This document shows positions 6,026 to 8,851 of a stretch of 8,851 nt of DNA, piece by piece. Within the stretch, counting starts at the first letter, position 1. The number at the start of each line of letters is the position of its first letter. The notes beneath the pieces are model-generated. The model did no database searches. It was not told the origin of the DNA and was given only the letters and a program-made list of their open reading frames with translations. The translations under genes were made by a program, and so were the position numbers. Source of the DNA: Synechococcaceae bacterium WB4_1_0192 (lineage in GTDB: Bacteria; Cyanobacteriota; Cyanobacteriia; PCC-6307; Cyanobiaceae); contig RFPK01000067.1 in assembly GCA_009926195.1 (NCBI GenBank), positions 1-8,851 of the forward strand. Reading direction: 5' to 3'.

Positions 6026-7072
6026 TCAGGTGCTGGGGGCCAGAGCCGCAGCGGCCTGATCGCTGAGGGCGAGAGCGCGGAAGCCGTGCCGCAGAGAGGC
6101 CTCACCGATCCGGTCCATCGCAGCCAGGGTGATGTTGTTACGCCCCCAACTGAAGTTGGTGTGGATCTCCTCGAAGTCGAGCAGCATCGCTTCGGCGAAG
6201 CAGGCAAACATCTGGCGCTGGGGTTTGGCCATCTCTGCCACCTCCATCATCTGCCAGCCGATGTCCTGCCAGAACTCAACGATCCCGCCCTTGAGCACGT
6301 GCACCCCCTCGGCTGCCGCCTTGCTGTCGAGGTTCTTGGGGTAACCGCCGTCGATCATCAGGCAGGGCTTGCGCAGGCTGGCGGTGTCGATCTCCAGGCT
6401 CTGGGGCAGGCTGGCCACCCACACCACCACATCAGCTTCAGGCAGGGCCTCCTCAAGGCTGAGGATGCGGCCCTCGCCAAGGCTCTCCTGCAGCTCGACC
6501 AGGGGCTGGGGCCGGCGGGCCACCAGCAGCAGCTCCCCCACGCCGCGGCGCTGCAGATAGCGGCACACGGCACTGCCGATGTCACCGCTGGCCCCCACGA
6601 CGGCCACCTTGGCGCTGGCCAGATCGATGCCGAGCGCGGGGGCGTTGGTTTCCACCTGCTGGCAGATCACCCAGGCGGTGTGGGTGTTGCCGGTTGTGAA
6701 GCGCTGCCAGTCGAGCTCAACGGCGCTGACCCGCTCCTCCTTGAGCAGGTTCATGTCCTCGAAGATGATCGAGGTGAAGCCCCCCAGGGCGGTGATCGTG
6801 ATGCCGCTCTTCTGAGCCAGCTCCATGGCCTTGAGCACCTTGCGCTTGGCCGTCTTGAAACGCCGCAGCATCTCGGGCACGAACACCGAATCGATGTAGG
6901 CACCCTGAATCTGCTTACCGGTGCGGCTGGTCACGGTGACCCGCTCCACCAGCTGAGGCGGCGCAGCACACCACATGTCGAGATCGCCATCGGCGTACTC
7001 GTCGTAACCGAGCTCCCGCGCCTTGATGCGCGCGTCCTCAAAGCTGGTGGAGTGTCCGATCAGGCCGAACAT
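6026..7072 (-). CDS. aar: Long-chain acyl-[acyl-carrier-protein] reductase (AAR)
   Basis: NADPH-dependent enzyme that reduces fatty acyl-ACP to a fatty aldehyde through a thioester on a Cys; the first committed step of cyanobacterial alkane synthesis. The 348-residue product carries the AAR signatures: MFGLIGH at the N-terminus, LGGFTSIIFE (about 96-105), RFTTGNTHTAWVIC (about 124-137), the NADPH motif GASGDIGS (160-167), DGGYPKNL (241-248), and MFACFAEAML with Cys291, equivalent to the catalytic Cys of the S. elongatus enzyme. NFSWGRNNIT near the C-terminus is also typical. The ATG at 7072 fits the family exactly. Compared with the S. elongatus sequence as I remember it, the PEML-RRFKTA segment is two residues shorter, as in marine forms, and there is a short Ala-rich tail (SDQAAAALAPST). 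It lies 39 bp downstream of ado. Confidence 0.98.
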   Translation of the reverse strand: MFGLIGHSTSFEDARIKARELGYDEYADGDLDMWCAAPPQLVERVTVTSRTGKQIQGAYIDSVFVPEMLRRFKTAKRKVLKAMELAQKSGITITALGGFTSIIFEDMNLLKEERVSAVELDWQRFTTGNTHTAWVICQQVETNAPALGIDLASAKVAVVGASGDIGSAVCRYLQRRGVGELLLVARRPQPLVELQESLGEGRILSLEEALPEADVVVWVASLPQSLEIDTASLRKPCLMIDGGYPKNLDSKAAAEGVHVLKGGIVEFWQDIGWQMMEVAEMAKPQRQMFACFAEAMLLDFEEIHTNFSWGRNNITLAAMDRIGEASLRHGFRALALSDQAAAALAPST

Positions 7073-7110
7073 GCAGGCGCAGCGAGGATGTGACGGACGC
7101 TACAGCCTGC
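7073..7110 (-). repeat. Two-part hairpin filling the ado-aar gap
   Basis: The arms GCAGGC (7073-7078) and GCCTGC (7105-7110) are perfect complements. Inside them AGCG (7081-7084) pairs with CGCT (7098-7101), leaving small internal loops and a 13-nt loop. The structure covers nearly all of the 39-bp gap, from 1 nt after the ado stop to the aar ATG. It could control aar translation, stabilise the ado message or attenuate readthrough. There is no T-run. Confidence 0.45.
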
Positions 7111-7111
7111 C

Positions 7112-7855
7112 TCAGCCCACGAGGGCGGCGGCGGCCATGCGGGCGATCTCACGCCCCGTGAAGCCGATCTCGATCAGGGCTTCCTGGTAGGAGCTGAGGA
7201 AATCAGCCATGAGATCCTCCTTGTCCATCTGCAGCACGGCGGCATCGCCGGCGACCTGCTCCAGCATCTTGCGCACCAGAGGCAGGTTGTCCCGATTGGC
7301 CTGCTCCAGCTCCTCACGCACGTTGTCGAGGTTGGCCTTCAACCACTCCTGGCCGTAGTTGAGATGGGTGTACTCGTCCTTGACGACACCCTCGGTGATC
7401 TTTCGGGCGAAGGGATCGGCGACCGGGATGTAGATGTGGTAAGCCGAGATCGCGAAAGCCTCGATCAGGATGGCCTGAATCAGCAGGCAGGTGGTCACCT
7501 TGCCCTCGGCCAGGGCCTTCTGGAAGTTGTCGTGCAGAGGCGCGAAGAAGGACTTGGCGAACGGCATGTCGGCCACGACGCCCAGGTTGTTGGCACAGGC
7601 GGTGAAGCCCTTCATGTGCTTCAGCTCCATCCGGGCGAGCTTGGTCAGCTCGTCGGCCTGCTCGGGAATCAGGGTGCCGATGGCGATGTAGTTGTCGTGG
7701 GCTTCCTGTTCGCCCTCGATCACGATGGCGTTGATGCGGCTGTAGGCGTCCTTGTAGGTGGCGCTGCTGAAATCGGGCAGGCCACAGGCCTCTGCGGCGC
7801 CGCCGGACACCGGGGATGCTGCCGAGGTTGCTGCTGCCGCTTCAACGGTGGCCAT
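7112..7855 (-). CDS. ado: Aldehyde-deformylating oxygenase (ADO, cyanobacterial alkane synthase)
   Basis: Ferritin-like di-iron enzyme that turns a Cn fatty aldehyde into a Cn-1 alkane plus formate, using O2 and reductant; it takes aldehyde from AAR. From the ATG at 7855 the product is 247 residues. All six expected metal ligands are present: Glu49 (IEGEQEAHDNY), Glu77 and His80 (RMELKHMKGF), Glu132 (LIEAFAISAYH), Glu161 and His164 (KDEYTHLNYG). The C-terminal blocks AGDAAVLQMDKEDL and GREIARMAAAAL are also typical. A GTG at 7870 would add five residues; I prefer the ATG because the length agrees better with homologues. The first 25 residues are Ala/Ser-rich and variable. It lies 39 bp upstream of aar and about 80 bp downstream of the creatininase-family gene. 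A TACAGT element 30 nt before the ATG may give it its own promoter. Confidence 0.98.
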   Translation of the reverse strand: MATVEAAAATSAASPVSGGAAEACGLPDFSSATYKDAYSRINAIVIEGEQEAHDNYIAIGTLIPEQADELTKLARMELKHMKGFTACANNLGVVADMPFAKSFFAPLHDNFQKALAEGKVTTCLLIQAILIEAFAISAYHIYIPVADPFARKITEGVVKDEYTHLNYGQEWLKANLDNVREELEQANRDNLPLVRKMLEQVAGDAAVLQMDKEDLMADFLSSYQEALIEIGFTGREIARMAAAALVG

Positions 7856-7936
7856 GGCTGCAGGAATCACAACGCGTTGGCAGCGACTGTAACCAGCTCC
7901 GGCCGCCTCAGCTGTGAATCTGCGGCAAATGGCGAC
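7856..7936 (-). promoter_or_regulatory. ado: Possible ado promoter region
   Basis: This is the gap between the creatininase-family stop and the ado ATG. On the minus strand TACAGT (7886-7891) could be a -10 box about 30 nt before the ATG at 7855. An inverted repeat with arms CAGCT (7894-7898) and AGCTG (7910-7914) lies where a -35 or activator site would sit. No good -35 hexamer is present, so the call is tentative. Confidence 0.3.
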
Positions 7937-8749
7937 TCAGCGCGGCGGCCAGTCGCTGGCGAGCAGGTCCTCCAGCAGGGTCTGCCAGCCGCTCACCAGC
8001 CGCTCGAACAGCGCGTCACCCAGTGCTGCGGAGGCCTCACGCGTATCACCGATCACACCGCTGCTGGAGAGATCCGCCATCAGCCAGGCCTCTGGAACGG
8101 CACCCTCCAGACTCCAGCCCGGCGGTGGCGCCGCCGCCAGTTGTCCATCGACGGGCCGCTCCGGCCCCACCAGCTCCGGCGCCAGGTGCAGCATCAGACT
8201 GGTTTCGGCCTGGCCGGCGTGCAGCCCCTGGCTGCGCTCCGGCTCCGGCAGCAGCTCCGCCAGCCCCGGGGGCCCGCTCCAGAGGAAGCAGGGGAGCACG
8301 GCCATGGCCGGATGGGCCGCCCGCAGCTGACGGGCCGCCACCTGCAGCAGGGCGATCTGGCCACCGTGGCCGTTGAAGAACAGCAGCCGCTCGAACCCCA
8401 ACGCGGCCAGCTGTCCGCCCAGGACGACCAGCTGGGCGATCAGCAGCTCCGCCGGCAGCGACAGGGTGCCAGGAAAACTCTGATGCTCGGGGGAGAAACC
8501 AAAACTCTGCAGCGGAAGGCGCCAGATCGGCCGATCCGTCCCCAACCGGTTGAGCACCGCATCGAGCAGCCGATCCGCGAACAGCGCGTCGGTTCCGAGC
8601 GGCAGCTGCGGGCCGTGCTGCTCAAAGGCCCCGATCGGCCAGACCACGGTGCTGCCCGGCGTGCGGGCGGCCCGCTGGGCCTGAGGCCAGCTCAGCTGCT
8701 CAAGGCGATGTGTGGCGTTGGCGACAGCGCGGTCCTGACCTGGCGTCAT
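7937..8749 (-). CDS. Creatininase-family amidohydrolase
   Basis: Metal-dependent hydrolase of the creatininase family (COG1402 type), which also includes ArfB (formylamide hydrolase) and MftE (mycofactocin peptidase). The 270-residue product has PIGAFEQHGPQLPLGTDA with likely ligands Glu43, His45 and Asp54; FGFSPEHQSFPGTLSL (about 83-98); FFNGHGG with His128; and HAGQAETSLML with His177 and Glu182. The NGHGG plus HAG..ETS pattern is that of the wider family rather than of true creatininase, so creatinine is unlikely to be the substrate. The ATG at 8749 is preferred; a GTG codon immediately before it is an alternative. No ribosome site is clear. It is the first gene of the minus-strand run and is divergent from the partial gene at 8804. 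Its substrate and its link to ado, if any, are unknown. Confidence 0.92.
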   Translation of the reverse strand: MTPGQDRAVANATHRLEQLSWPQAQRAARTPGSTVVWPIGAFEQHGPQLPLGTDALFADRLLDAVLNRLGTDRPIWRLPLQSFGFSPEHQSFPGTLSLPAELLIAQLVVLGGQLAALGFERLLFFNGHGGQIALLQVAARQLRAAHPAMAVLPCFLWSGPPGLAELLPEPERSQGLHAGQAETSLMLHLAPELVGPERPVDGQLAAAPPPGWSLEGAVPEAWLMADLSSSGVIGDTREASAALGDALFERLVSGWQTLLEDLLASDWPPR

Positions 8750-8803
8750 CACTGAATCAGGGGGCGATCCCTACAGTGTGGTGCTGCTTGTCATCACCTG
8801 GTC
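8750..8803. promoter_or_regulatory. Divergent intergenic region at right edge
   Basis: 54-bp gap between the creatininase-family start (minus) and the putative partial gene (plus). TACAGT at 8772-8777 on the plus strand is a -10-like hexamer 26 nt before the ATG at 8804. No convincing -35 is present, and no clear -10 was found for the minus gene. Confidence 0.3.
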
Positions 8804-8851
8804 ATGGCCGGTTCCGGCACCCCTCAGCCCCCCCAGACCCCGGCCAGCTCC
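8804..8851 (+). CDS. Probable 5' end of an unidentified gene (partial)
   Basis: An ATG at 8804 opens a frame that runs to the window edge and encodes 16 residues, MAGSGTPQPPQTPASS. The Pro/Ser/Thr-rich start looks like a disordered N-terminus and gives no family information. Support comes from its divergent position, the normal spacing to the creatininase-family gene and the upstream TACAGT element. There is no Shine-Dalgarno site. The product cannot be assigned from what is visible. Confidence 0.4.
   Translation, partial: MAGSGTPQPPQTPASS

Noticed and set aside
5142..6059. Plus-strand open frame of about 305 codons opposite accA
   Set aside because: Shadow of accA; no motif in the translation, and accA is unmistakable.
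7364..8755. Long plus-strand open frame of about 463 codons opposite ado and the creatininase-family gene
   Set aside because: It runs through two well-supported genes in antisense, has a low-complexity translation, and shows no start context or family motif.
1..8851. Mobile elements, CRISPR arrays, tRNA or rRNA genes, defence islands
   Set aside because: No transposase or integrase motifs, no evenly spaced repeats, and no cloverleaf-like or rRNA-like sequence were seen. Composition is uniform and nearly every base belongs to a core-type gene.
8804..8851. Naming the partial right-edge gene from its N-terminus
   Set aside because: Sixteen Pro/Ser/Thr-rich residues carry no family signal, so any name would be a guess.

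Overview
The window looks like core chromosome of a high-GC picocyanobacterium of the Synechococcus/Cyanobium type. The strongest evidence is a pair of genes known essentially only from cyanobacteria: aldehyde-deformylating oxygenase (ado) and acyl-ACP reductase (aar), directly followed by accA. From memory, the AAR N-terminus (GHSTSFEDA) and its PEMLRRFKTA segment match the alpha-cyanobacterial form better than the Synechococcus elongatus form. GC content is high throughout (about two thirds, judged by eye), Shine-Dalgarno sites are weak or absent, several starts are GTG or TTG, and only two HIP1 octamers (GCGATCGC) occur.

Layout. On the left, a LipM-like octanoyltransferase gene (+) converges with a site-2-protease-type M50 metalloprotease gene (-); their coding ends overlap by 85 bp. 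A 71-bp divergent gap with a 16-bp inverted repeat separates the protease from trpF (+). A small secreted protein of unknown function, with an apparent Ig-like C-terminal domain, follows trpF after 10 bp. This plus-strand pair converges with a long minus-strand run, with an all-GC hairpin between the two stops. Read in its own direction, the minus run is: creatininase-family amidohydrolase, ado, aar, accA, short-chain dehydrogenase (SDR), folE. The gaps are about 40-80 bp and nothing lies on the opposite strand, so it may be an operon, possibly with internal promoters. At the right edge a divergent plus-strand gene probably begins at 8804 and runs out of the window.

How the genes work together. 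AccA is a subunit of the carboxylase that makes malonyl-CoA for fatty acid synthesis. AAR reduces the resulting acyl-ACP to fatty aldehyde, and ADO converts the aldehyde to an alkane one carbon shorter, so this is the cyanobacterial hydrocarbon pathway beside its precursor supply. FolE opens pterin/folate synthesis. The SDR just upstream of folE is unassigned, and its C-terminus resembles sepiapterin-reductase-like SDRs, which raises a pterin role. TrpF (tryptophan), LipM (lipoylation) and the M50 protease (membrane proteolysis) are housekeeping functions.

No mobile element, CRISPR array, tRNA or rRNA was seen, and no clearly new system is apparent. The points most worth checking are the SDR-folE pairing, the secreted Ig-like protein, the Cys-type lipoyl enzyme assignment, and hairpins filling the ado-aar and accA-SDR gaps.
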